The notes beneath the pieces were generated by a model, which was not told where the DNA came from, did not search any database, and worked only from the letters and a program-made list of their open reading frames with translations. Both the position numbers and the translations under genes were made by a program. Shown here in pieces: positions 44,801-55,085 of a stretch of 64,000 nt of DNA. Each line of letters starts with the position of its first letter. Position 1 is the first letter of the stretch. Source of the stretch: Enoplolaimus lenunculus (lineage: Eukaryota > Nematoda > Enoplea > Enoplida > Thoracostomopsidae); the NCBI GenBank assembly GCA_030248215.1, contig JASANG010000858.1:1-64000 (forward strand), given 5' to 3'.

Positions 44801-47800
44801 ATTGATTCGCATTGGGTTCACTCTTGAATGCCGTTCTCCCATCACATTGTCTATTATTCGAACATAGTTTGCGAAAGCAGAAACGACAATGTATAGCTGT
44901 GCTAATATTTAATCGATAGCATAATTTAACAACTTTAGTTTTGTGTAATACTTTCGGTAACGCTGCTATTCGTACACTAGGTAACGGGGGGTGGGTTGAC
45001 AGTTGATGGACGCTGTGACTTCTTTGACATAACTGACTTAGACGGCGGAGTAAATGCTACCTTGTATGCGCTTGCTATTGCGGAAGTTGCACTACGATTT
45101 AAGTATAATATGAATTCGCTGTTTGACGAACATTTAGTTTATCAGTGGTTAGTAGTTTCAGAATATATCAGCTGCGAAAGTGCCATCAATTAAAGTATTC
45201 AAAGACGACACGTCGTATGATTTCGATTCAAGTATATTTTTGATTTATTGTTTTCTTTAAATTGTATGCATTTTGAGAATATTCTCAAAAGCAAGACTAG
45301 CAATTTCAGTCTAAATACGTTGAGTCTTGTGTCGGGAGGTTTTTTAACCGAGATCGCCATCCCTGCGCAGAAAAGTAACAAAGTTTTTTGAACTAGTAGA
45401 ATTGAATTTTTTAGATTTTGGGCGGTCTTTGAGTTTGTAATACCAAATGTTTTTCAATTTAAGTGTTTTGTGGCTTCTTTACTAAAAAAGATTTTGTAAC
45501 GTAAATCTTTTTGGAGGTATTGCACAAAACTTTGTTAGCAGTAAAATTTATTGTATTTTCTCAGGTTCTGGTGAAGAGTTAACCGCATGGGTTGATCGTG
45601 AACGATTTGTGCGGTATCCAGAAATTACGTATGGCAATTTACACGAGTTTGGCACTTGTTGTAACGCGGAACGCTTGTTAGTTTTGGTTGTGTCAGATCT
45701 AGTCGAACGAACACCAAAGAAAAATCAAGACGATACTGTTACAAGAAAGTATGCTAATACTTTTCATTCGAACAACGTATATTTGGTTTTGATTACGCGA
45801 TTAGGCTGGTCGAGAATGAATTAGCGCAAAATTGTTGAACCAAAATTGTAAATATCGTACTCAAGGAGCAGAATACCGTAGACGACTAAACAAGAGTCGT
45901 TTAAATCATCGAGAGGAAAGTACGTTACGTCGAAGGACATTTTTCTGTCTTATCAAACAATTTCCACGTATCGGAGAATTGTTTAAAGAATCAGATTTTA
46001 TCTTTGAACATTTAGATAAAGCCATGTTGCTGTTCCACCATTAAGCGTTTTGAACAAGGGTAACTAGTAAGTTCTGTGTTCATAAACAGAATATTGTGTT
46101 TGCTCTGAACCAAAATTCTTGTCAGTGTGTGAAATGCGGGTGTTTGGGCGTTTTTCAGGCAATTTCATCGTGTCATGCTGTTTGAAATACTAAAATATTT
46201 CTTTCGTCTTCTTCAGATTTGATTTACTTGTGCAAGAAACTGCCAAAAATTACCATGACGTGTTACACAGGTAAGTCATGTTCTCAACAACAAGGTTGTT
46301 TGTGTTTATCGGTTTCTAAACGCCAACATAGGCGCGGTGTTTCAGAACTGGAATTCAATAACAAGCAAATTTACTTGGCATCTTTGTCGCACTAGTACTT
46401 CTCTCATTTAATATAGCATCTTCCGGATTTAGTAGAACACGTACATGGATGTAGCCATGACTTTGGAAGTGGGTGCGTTCTGTTGAAATTTTAAAAGGAC
46501 GTTTTATTGTTACAAACTGAAAAAACATTTAAAAATCTCAAAGGGGTGGCGTGAACGCTAAATCCTCGTGGCTACGGATTTAAACTAGTACTAGATCAAG
46601 TCTTACCGCGTGCAGGAATACATTTTGAGGGTTTACTAATTGGATGCTTGGCGCTATATTTGAGTTTAGTTGGGTTCTTTCTTCTTTCTACGTAGCTACG
46701 ATAGTTATGTGAATTGAAATTTCAGGCACTTTCAGTTTGGATGGCTGGATGGAAATGAAATAGCAAATGGCATAGTTTTAACAAACGTACAGATTCCAAG
46801 CTTAATTGTGTTCAATTATACGTCGTACCGCTATTACTTGCCGGATGACCCACCTGAAAAAATGACACCGCAGTCAATATTGTTGTTCTTACAGTCGATT
46901 CAAGCTGGTCAAGTCCAGGTTAGTGGACTAAATTTGTACACCGGAAATGGTTTGAAACACGTTTGCTGCGCTAAACGCATTTAGATCTATTTTTGATATG
47001 TAGCTAACAGGAGGCGACTTGATACTATTCACCGGATACCTTAGCCATATAGTTATTTTTTATCCGGAGCCTGATTTTAACCGATACAGTATCTAAATGT
47101 GCGCTCGTTGTTTGAACTGTTTGATAACATGTATTAGTAATTTTATTTCCCAGTGTGAAAAAACTTAAGCTTCGTTAATTGGCTGGAAATGCGATTGCAG
47201 CAAAATGTTTGGTATATTCTCTTATAAAAACAAGTGTGATATTTGTGACCACAGCTGTAAATATGTGGTAGGTTTATACTGGAAATGGATACGGATGGCG
47301 GATATTTACAGGTTATCCGGTCGGTTTCTGGTAGCAAAGTAATGCAGAGGTGAGGATGAAGTTTAAACAAAACACTGTAAAATGTAGTAATGTTTGAAAG
47401 AGATTGCAAAGTTTGCTTTTCTTAGGCAAACAGGAAACTCGTAACGATTGTCCAAGAAGCCCAAGCCTAATATCAAATGCATATTTCTGCAGCAATAATT
47501 AATTGCTATCGTTTATTATCATTTTAATCTTACGCAAAATTTAGTTTTTCGCATTCTCGAACCAGTTCACAACGATTTATCATAACTTTGAAAAATAGGG
47601 CTGAAATGATACGTTCTAACCCTATCGTATTTATACTTTAATATTTAAGAGCTTAGGTGGCAAAGGAATGACTCAACGTTTTAAACGCATGGGGTTTGAT
47701 CTTTATACAACCTTATCGGTAAGATAAAATCCGCTGTATAATACATTTTTGAAGGGTTTTTCGGTATGTTTAATATGTAGTCACAAATGGTTCACGTGGG

Positions 47801-49014
47801 AAAAATTCTTTAAAGTAATATTTCTTTCCCGTTGCAACTGCATAAGTAAAAGTTAGTATTTTTACACTTGCAATGTCTAAGTCGTGACCTTATTTCTGAG
47901 TAATTCGTCTTTCTGATTGTTTTGCAAACAACAGCCAAGGTTTTAAAACCCTAATGTTGGAGTAATATTGATCATTTTGAATGAAATGTCACAGTTATGG
48001 AAGTTTTATTTATAACACGTCTGAATTTTAGTTAGTATTGTTTTAGGCGATGTTCATTAATCAACCGCTGTTGTCAGTTTGCCTTTTTGGTTTGCCGCTT
48101 GGCCTGTTTTCGGTGATTTGTTACGCTTTGTGTTCGTCCGACATTAGTGAAGACGATACTTTTATGGAAGAGTCAGAAGATGATGGTATGTTATGGAGAA
48201 ATGGTGCTTTATCGCTCATTCCACTCCCAGTACACCTCGGTGGTGCGGTGGCCTATAAGGTTGGGCGTTGGGAAACAAATCAAATTTAAAAACTTTTACT
48301 TTATGCCAGAGTTAATTTTGGAGAAGACAAATACATGTTTTTGGCCTCGCTTATTTTGCGTAATATCATTTGCGTTCTATGTGTTTGTTACTAGAAGTAA
48401 AAACAGCATATTGAACTGGATACACCAGAAAATTAGAAACTTCTTGCTGTTTACACATATATAATATTATCTTTTTGATATTTTCTGAAGTTAAGCCATA
48501 CTGTAAGCGACTAATCAAAGCTATGCATTAAAACATCACAAGACAACCATCAGAAACGATTGTAATTAAAACAGTATCGGTATTTAAATGCTTTCAACAA
48601 AATTCCACAACTGATGCCCTGATTTTGCTAATTCCGTTAATGTATTGGCTCAGCTTTGATAAACACCCAAAATGTAAGCAGCAGTATAAACGTGACGCTA
48701 CAATTTGCATACGGTGTCGTCCGGCACCATGCACGGCAATTCGCGTACGATGACGGAGGGAGCTGGACAGCGCTGAATGGCAGCGAAATTATCAAAAAGC
48801 ATAACGACACCCTTACAATTCTATGCTGCTTGTTGGTAAAAATGAACCGTTACGTTAAATTAATCTGAGTCTTGATATCATCGAGCCTATTAACAACAGA
48901 TAGGTCTGAAAAGTTGTTTTGGAACGGTCAGTGTACGAGATCTGTGCGTTTACCTTCGATTGTTTTACCGAAATGTTTTCAGATCCTGATGCGGACCATG
49001 AAAAAGTCGACTAA
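41802..49014 (+). CDS. TMX3: TMX3-type thioredoxin-related transmembrane protein
   Basis: TMX3 is an ER membrane protein disulfide isomerase. Thirteen exons join in phase: 41802-41905, 42597-42636, 42827-42990, 43501-43581, 44148-44271, 44674-44751, 45162-45231, 45565-45748, 46217-46270, 46726-46918, 47650-47718, 48047-48185 and 48983-49014 (1332 nt, 443 residues; human TMX3 has 454). A signal peptide occupies roughly residues 1-20. The first thioredoxin domain has FYAPWCGHCKRLQPIW with catalytic C54-G-H-C57 and the cis-proline P99 in GFPT. Two redox-inactive domains follow, with family segments YFFEAP, VPSIKVFKDD, VDRERF and HFQFGWLDGNEI. A membrane segment (LLSVCLFGLPLGLFSVICYA) is at about 395-416, then an acidic cytosolic tail. 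AATAAA at 49062-49067 supports the last exon. If the last intron is read through, the frame ends at 48289 (467 residues). Confidence 0.93.
42061..42466. mobile_element. hAT-like non-autonomous element in TMX3 intron 1
   Basis: Inverted ends TAGGGATGTGCCGATA and TAATCGGCACATCCCTA enclose 406 bp with several internal CCGATGCCGAT words. Flanks ATTTAAAC (42053-42060) and ATTTAAAT (42467-42474) match at 7 of 8, the 8-bp duplication of hAT elements. Confidence 0.85.
43708..44090. repeat. Dispersed GTTCC-rich repeat in TMX3 intron 4
   Basis: CAGGGTTCCCCTAGAATTCG at the left, then repeated CTGTTCCGG and GTTCCTG words. It matches the fragment at 9151-9250. Confidence 0.45.
47000..47345. repeat. TATCCGG dispersed repeat in TMX3 intron 10
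   Basis: CCGGATACC, TTATCCGG, GGTTTATACTGGA and GGATACGGATGGCGG words match the family at 25540-25732. Confidence 0.45.
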
Positions 49015-49061
49015 GCGACCTTCCTTGATGGTTGCAACAAATAACAGGAGGTATTCTGAAG

Positions 49062-49067
49062 GAATAA
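49062..49067 (+). terminator. Polyadenylation signal of TMX3
   Basis: AATAAA lies 48 bp after the proposed TMX3 stop at 49012-49014. Confidence 0.55.
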
Positions 49068-49149
49068 AATTTTTGCAGTTGGATTGTGGCATAATGTCCA
49101 TGACATTTCATTGTATGGTCGCCGCGTGTGGGACAATTATTTCGTTTTA

Positions 49150-49900
49150 AGTTTGTTTCGAATAGTTGGTTTGCTGACGCCCGGTAGTGATTACGGTATT
49201 TGAAGCAATGGACGGGTTTGATGAGTTAATATCAGCATGCGACCGGATGCCTAAAAATTCCGGAGCCTGAGAGGAAGCCGGATATTTTAAAATCCGGTTC
49301 CAGTGGAAGACGGAGCCTTGATTTATTCAAGTGCACATTTCGACCACTGATTCTTCCAGTCGCACGCTAGTTAATCAGGCATGAACAAACTGAATTTTGA
49401 ATTTTTGTTTTTCGTTTGCTTGTTTGTTTTTTGCGGTCATGTAAGGAGCAGTTATCGAATAAACTCGCAGGACCCAGGCATTGATTCAGGAGTAGGCTTA
49501 ATGCACACTGGGGCGTAAGCGTCCAGATTTTTATCAGGGCCTGTTCTATATGTGCGTTGTTTGAAGACGGTTTAATTAGACTTAACTTTTGCAACGATTT
49601 ATTGCGTATTTAGTTTTAATTGCTTGCAATATTATAATTTTGTGATTAATGTTATGGATAGAATAATTGCGAAATTGCAAAGCAGCTTCATAGAGCACCT
49701 AGAAGTTAAAGATTTTATTTGGGATACTAAATCTGTAATCTAAGCCTTTAGACAGTCTGAAGCGTATTTTTGTACTAGTCCAGTCTGTCACATGGACAAA
49801 TTTGTATTTTTCTATGTTTTTATTGCATTTATGTGAATTGTGATTCCAAAGTATTAAATATAAATAGGCGTCGCTATTTTGAATCTCGATCAATAGGAGT
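49150..49900. other. Intergenic, 3' of TMX3
   Basis: No gene is seen. A degraded family A piece (AGGAGTAGGCTTAATGCAC, CAGGGCCTGTTCTATATG) lies at about 49480-49555, and CCGGAGCC/ATCCGG repeat words at 49255-49315. Confidence 0.4.
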
Positions 49901-49902
49901 CT

Positions 49903-50010
49903 AGGTAAATGTATAGAACAGGACCGTAACAGTAGTGCAAGAATATTTCTAAGCCTAATCGTTAGAATGGGCTTACACCTAAAGCGTAAGTAAAAAAAAT
50001 GAGCTGAAAT
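49903..50010 (-). mobile_element. Family A MITE, partial
   Basis: AAATGTATAGAACAGGACCG and then CTAAGCCTAATCG match one end and the start of the core. The other end is lost. Confidence 0.6.
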
Positions 50011-50055
50011 CTGTATAAAATAAAATGAAGGTGTTGGGCCCAGCTAACATAGATG

Positions 50056-50154
50056 AATTAAAAATAAATAACAGTCTGTAACTGAATAACAGGACGGTAC
50101 CTCTTGAATTGCTAAACTGAACGTCAGTCACCTCTATTATTCTACTCACTACAG
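50056..50154. mobile_element. Pogo-like MITE, right part
   Basis: AAATAAATAACAGTCTGTAA, then GGTACCTCTTG and ACTCACTACAG followed by TA, matches the right half of the elements at 58643 and 61125. Confidence 0.5.
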
Positions 50155-50423
50155 TATTTGAGTTTCATAATAGTGTGTTGTTTATTTCTTCCGCAGCGAA
50201 GTTTGATTTAATTCTTTTATTGTTTCGAAACTGACCATTGATTCCTATAGCCGAAGTTGAAAATTGTCATAGCCAAGCCACTGCTGTGTAACGGTGTGTT
50301 TAGTTGCCTTTATTATTGTACACATTGGGATGTATATATATTTCAGTACTAAAATTATCGTAGACTATTTATTGATTCCAAAAACTATTGATGTATCCAT
50401 CATGTTGCATTCTGATTTAAATG

Positions 50424-50592
50424 TTACAATAGGGACGGATCGTTTTCCGGCGGGGCTGTAATAGATTCAGTTTAAGCTTTAGACTTCTTTTTTGCTCAGG
50501 CTTAGGCTTAGGAATAGGCTCATTCTTACGCTTCGGCTTAGCAATAGGAATATGCTAATACTACTGTTCCGGCCCTGTTCTATAGATTGGCC
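50424..50592 (+). mobile_element. Family A MITE
   Basis: AATAGGGACGGATCGTTTTCC, GCTCAGGCTTAGGCTTAGG and the right end CCCTGTTCTATAGATTGGCC are present. The first bases of the left end are altered. Confidence 0.7.
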
Positions 50593-50599
50593 ACCATTC

Positions 50600-51805
50600 G
50601 TATGGCTACTCGAATTATCTTTGACGTACAGACAGACACTCCCATTTTTGCTCAAAAAGTGGAGCACTGAAAATGTGACACAACTGAATTGTTTGCTTAA
50701 TTTATTCATGTGTTTATTTTGACAGTAAAACCGTTGTTCGTCTATTGGTATGTTGTAGAAATTGAGTGTTTCGATATCTCAGACATAGAATTTCGGTACA
50801 TCTGGTGTCTAAAGTGGGCTCGTCACCATTGGAAGGCCGAAAGGGGGTGGGGTGGGCTGTACTCTCTTGCAAAAATTTTGCCGCTTCTAGAAAATTGTTT
50901 TAAAAGACAATGTATACCATGCAGGCTTTTCTAAAAAAGTTTAAGCCATATGCGAAAGTAAACATAACTATTATGTGTTTTATGTTTCTTTGTCACAAAA
51001 TATGGAGCAAATACTTGAACTCATGTGGTAGATACTGACCACCAGGGTACAACCTTTAGGCTTTGCTAATGCAGAAAATCAACCTCTATAGATATGGTAT
51101 CATTTCTGCCGAAGGCTCTGGCAATTAAAGTGTTGAAAAATGATAAACCTAAGCCTAAGCAAAAAACGTAAGCCTAAGCAAAAAACGTAAACCTAAGCCT
51201 AAGCAAAAAACGTAATCCAATTTATATCCGAATTCTGTAAACAATGGTGCTTTTACTATTTTGCAATGCGCTTTTATCAAATCGGGCAAAGGCAATGCGC
51301 CATATGAGTTCTCGGACACTTCGTACACCGAAACGAAATTTGGTAAAATATTAAAATCTTCTAAACGTACAGACAAACTTATCGAACTGCTCCAGTTTTT
51401 ATTAAAATTACACAAAATTTCAATAACGAAATTGCCAAAAATTCCATCGGAGCCAAAGCATGAGGTCGATTTTCAGCCGTAGTTGAGCCAGACCTTCGGT
51501 TAAACTCTGTGTCTTTGAATAGGCACTACGATGCAATCGGAAGTTAAAAACCCAGAATCCGGAGATAAAACAAATTTTGTCGAACGAGTCTGAGATAAAC
51601 CAAAATTTAAATTCTAAACATATTCTGCGAAGTGTTGTCAAGCTCATGCTTTAATTTTGTTCTATTTGAGAAACAATTAAAATTGCATTTTGATAAAACT
51701 TCCGGAACCGGAGGTCGATTTTTGGCGGAGCTGGAGGCAGACTGAACGTTGTATCTTATTGTAAAGGGTTTAGCGCCTGTTATACCTCTGTGGGCCAGGT
51801 TGTTA
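50600..51805. other. Intergenic, 3' flank of the K2P gene
   Basis: It contains a short tandem of CCTAAGCAAAAAACGTAAG units (51143-51215) and the dispersed TTTCAATAACGAAATTGCC repeat (51300-51480 and 51680-51760). No gene is seen. Confidence 0.45.
51143..51215. repeat. Short tandem array of CCTAAGC plus AAAAAACGTAA units
   Basis: Three units of about 18-24 bp, each a CCTAAGC core joined to AAAAAACGTAA. It looks like amplification of family A core sequence without its ends. Confidence 0.7.
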
Positions 51806-54800
51806 TCACTCATTCATTGATTTTCTTCGTGATTTTTCGAACATTACTTTCAAATTTGAAACCGGACGTTGGCGTTCAGTTTTCAAATAAAACGACCGTT
51901 CAGCAGTTATTGATTTACTTCGTTCAACGGTTGGTTCGGTAGTGGAAAGATTTTGATCGCTTGTACTCTGGCATGCTTGAGTAAACGATGAGCTAAGAAT
52001 CAAGTCTTCAGTGGTCTGGGTTTCTTCCGTTACCATGACAGGGGGTGGCTCAGTCTGAACTACTCGGTAGGAAATAGGAGCCGGTGGGATTGTCCCGATT
52101 TTAGCATCTGTCAGCTTTGGGCCAGGATCTGTTTGAGTCTTTGTTTGGCGAGTTTCGAGCGTTGGCGTTTGGCATTCTTGGCTAACGCATTCAATGGGTT
52201 GTGTTTGACTTTCGGTGTAGACCAGTTGTGGTCCGATGGGTTCTGCTTGGATGCTTTCGTCTATACAAGCAATTGACTCGGTTTGAAGTTCTTGGACGCA
52301 GAATTCTGGCGTTGCCGTTTGGCTGGTTTGCTCGGCCACTTGGATGTCAATTTGGCTTCCACGATCTCTGGATTGGTAGAGTCCAACGGTGTCAATTTCG
52401 ACGTCTCCAGTTGGAATGGGTTCCGTTTGAACGGTGGATTCAGATTGTTCAACGGATGGAGTTTGCGCATCGGAATCATTCACTGGAACCAGGTCGTCTG
52501 TTGTTTGAGTATCTGAAGCAATTTTCCAGCTTTAAATTGTATAGATTCATAGAATCAAAATATACTCATTTAAGGTTTAGTTTTTTTGGATCGCCTTTGT
52601 ATACTTTTAGATGTCTTTGAAATTTCTGAATTTTGCAATACATATTGTGTCACTGGATGAAGTAGTCTGTTACGGTGCTAGAACTGTAAAACTCTACTTG
52701 CACCTTGAAGCAAGTGTTATATTGATAAGAAAATAGCATTTTGAGCGTTTAACAACGCTAGCTATTATTTCATAGTTTTTTCCGCGTACGAAAAAGCGTT
52801 TTGAAAGATGCTGTTTAAAGTCTGAAAAGCGTTTAACATTGCTTTTTAATTTTTAACACGATTTCTAACCTATACGATCCAATGATGTCATTTGAAAATA
52901 TACAGCATACCTTCAGTTGACACTTCTTGTGTTAATGTTTGAGATTCTTTGTCACAATACGGTACAAATGAGCTGATTTCGCTTTGAAAACCAGATTCTT
53001 CGCTTTGCACCGGTTCAGTTTGCACGTCACTGTTCGACTGTGTCGGAAATGTTTGCGATTCCACGTCGTGTGTTATGGGCTGCAACAAAACGGAAAAGTT
53101 TTAATCCTTTCTCGCATGAATATTTTCTATTTCATCTGAGGTATTCTATCAAACTGAACCCAATGAACAAAAGTTTGGAAACTGTTCATTTATGTATTTG
53201 TCTATGTCTTTGTCACAAGACCCGAAAAAATTCTGGCTATGCTCCTGGCTTTTGTAGTCTATAAGAGGAGTGTCCAGTGTTTTAAATATGGGTCGTGTGG
53301 CAAAGACGTTAGTGACGTAACCAGGATTTAATTTCGGCAAGACATGACGTCATGCAAAACTTTGCGACGACCAAGCGGGGCTGGCGATCAAAGTAGTTTG
53401 ATCTCTAAGGATCCAGTAGATCATTCTAAAAATTGTGAGTGTCTATTTATTGTTCCTTCAGAAATTTTCAATTGGTACATCACACCTATCTCTTCTTCGG
53501 GCCCGTAACCAAGGGGGCCCCCTCCCTAAAAAGTTTTCAACCTTGCTTGTAACTCATTGAAAACCCTTCAATGCCCCTCCTGAAAAATTTTTAGAACCCC
53601 CTAGCTAGGTGAGCTGGCTACGGACATGCTCCTCTTGTATACATACGTCTGTGAAGTATACACGTTTCGGCTAACGTCTCTTTATGTGTAACCGCTCACC
53701 TTTTTGTTTGACTTTTCTTCGGCTTCTTTGATTCGAGTTTCAATTTGTTTCTGTAAACTTTCATTGACGGCATCATGTTCGCGTTCGGTTGCAACCGACA
53801 GTATCGTAGGCAGACCAGATTTGGTATCGGTTTGCGACAAAACTGCCGGGATTTCAATGCCTTCAGATTTCGCTTTGTCATGAAATCGCTCCATTGCGTT
53901 GTTCATTTTGTCTTTGCTTAAAAAAAATTCATGTTTACTTTTGTTTATACTTAATTGTCTGCTGTTGCGTTGTGTTGTAAACTCATTTTCAGACCCACAG
54001 AAACACGTTTCGCCCCTGATCTTTACATGGACCCAGGTTTGTAGCCAGGATTTCAATTCGAGAGCGCTAAACATGGTGTGGTGTATAAGAAAGTTTTTTA
54101 ACCCTTAGGATACAGAAACGTATTCTAAAACCTGTTTTGTATCTTCATAAATTCCCGGATATGATATAGGTATCCGTTTTTAAACGTTTTAAGCCTGACA
54201 CATATTTTTCAAATTTCGTTTTTCTTGTTCAAACTTACGGCAGTAATTTCAATAATTTGGACGTTTTATCATTGCTGAACGCGTTCATCATATTCATTGT
54301 TGCGTCAATTTCATCACCGCCGATTTGTAAGTTTTTCTGATAGTCTCGAAGTAGTTTGAGTAACAGTTTGAAGTATAAATCTTCTAATTTTGTCTAAAAA
54401 ATTTGAAAGATTAAATTTTTATAGTTTTTAACTCTTGTTTAAGTTGCAGTATTCAACCGGTTTCCCAGCGATTTAGGGTTGATATTTTACTTATATACAT
54501 ATGTATATATAAATATATATCTATATCTATATATATGTGTATATATAAGTTGAATTGGTCCTTATTGCTATACAATACAGATAACTACTAGTAGAAAATA
54601 TTTGGTGAAAGGAAATCTTACCTGGACTACACGAATGCACATACTAACCAAACTCAAACCAACAATAACCAATCCAAACATAATAATCATTAATTTAGGA
54701 TGATCAGGTACCACATCTCCAAGCCCGATGGTCGAAAGACTGATAACAAAGAAATAGACCGAAGTAAAATAGCTCCAACGTGTTTCCCAAATACAGAACA

Positions 54801-55048
54801 CTCCGGCGCACAGAAAAACCCATCCGATTGTCACAAATAGCGCTACCGAAACCGGAATCGTATCTGGTCCTTGATCCGTATCTTCAGTTTCGCTTTGATC
54901 TTCGCCGCCGCTGTCGGTAACGGCATCCTTTGTCGGTTTCTTTTGATCTTTTAATTCGTCATCCACCGTAGTCAATTCGTCAATTGTTGCAAGCTGAGCT
55001 CGTAGTAGAGGTTGTCGCTGTTGCGATTGTTGTTGTTGTTGTTGTCGC

Positions 55049-55085
<37 letters not shown>

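Noticed and set aside
44996-45193. An extra TMX3 exon
   Set aside because: The next exon (45162) joins 44751 directly in phase and matches the family; the extra block would break the frame.
52201-52620. Plus-strand ORF of 139 codons
   Set aside because: It is antisense to the QT-rich last exon of the K2P channel.
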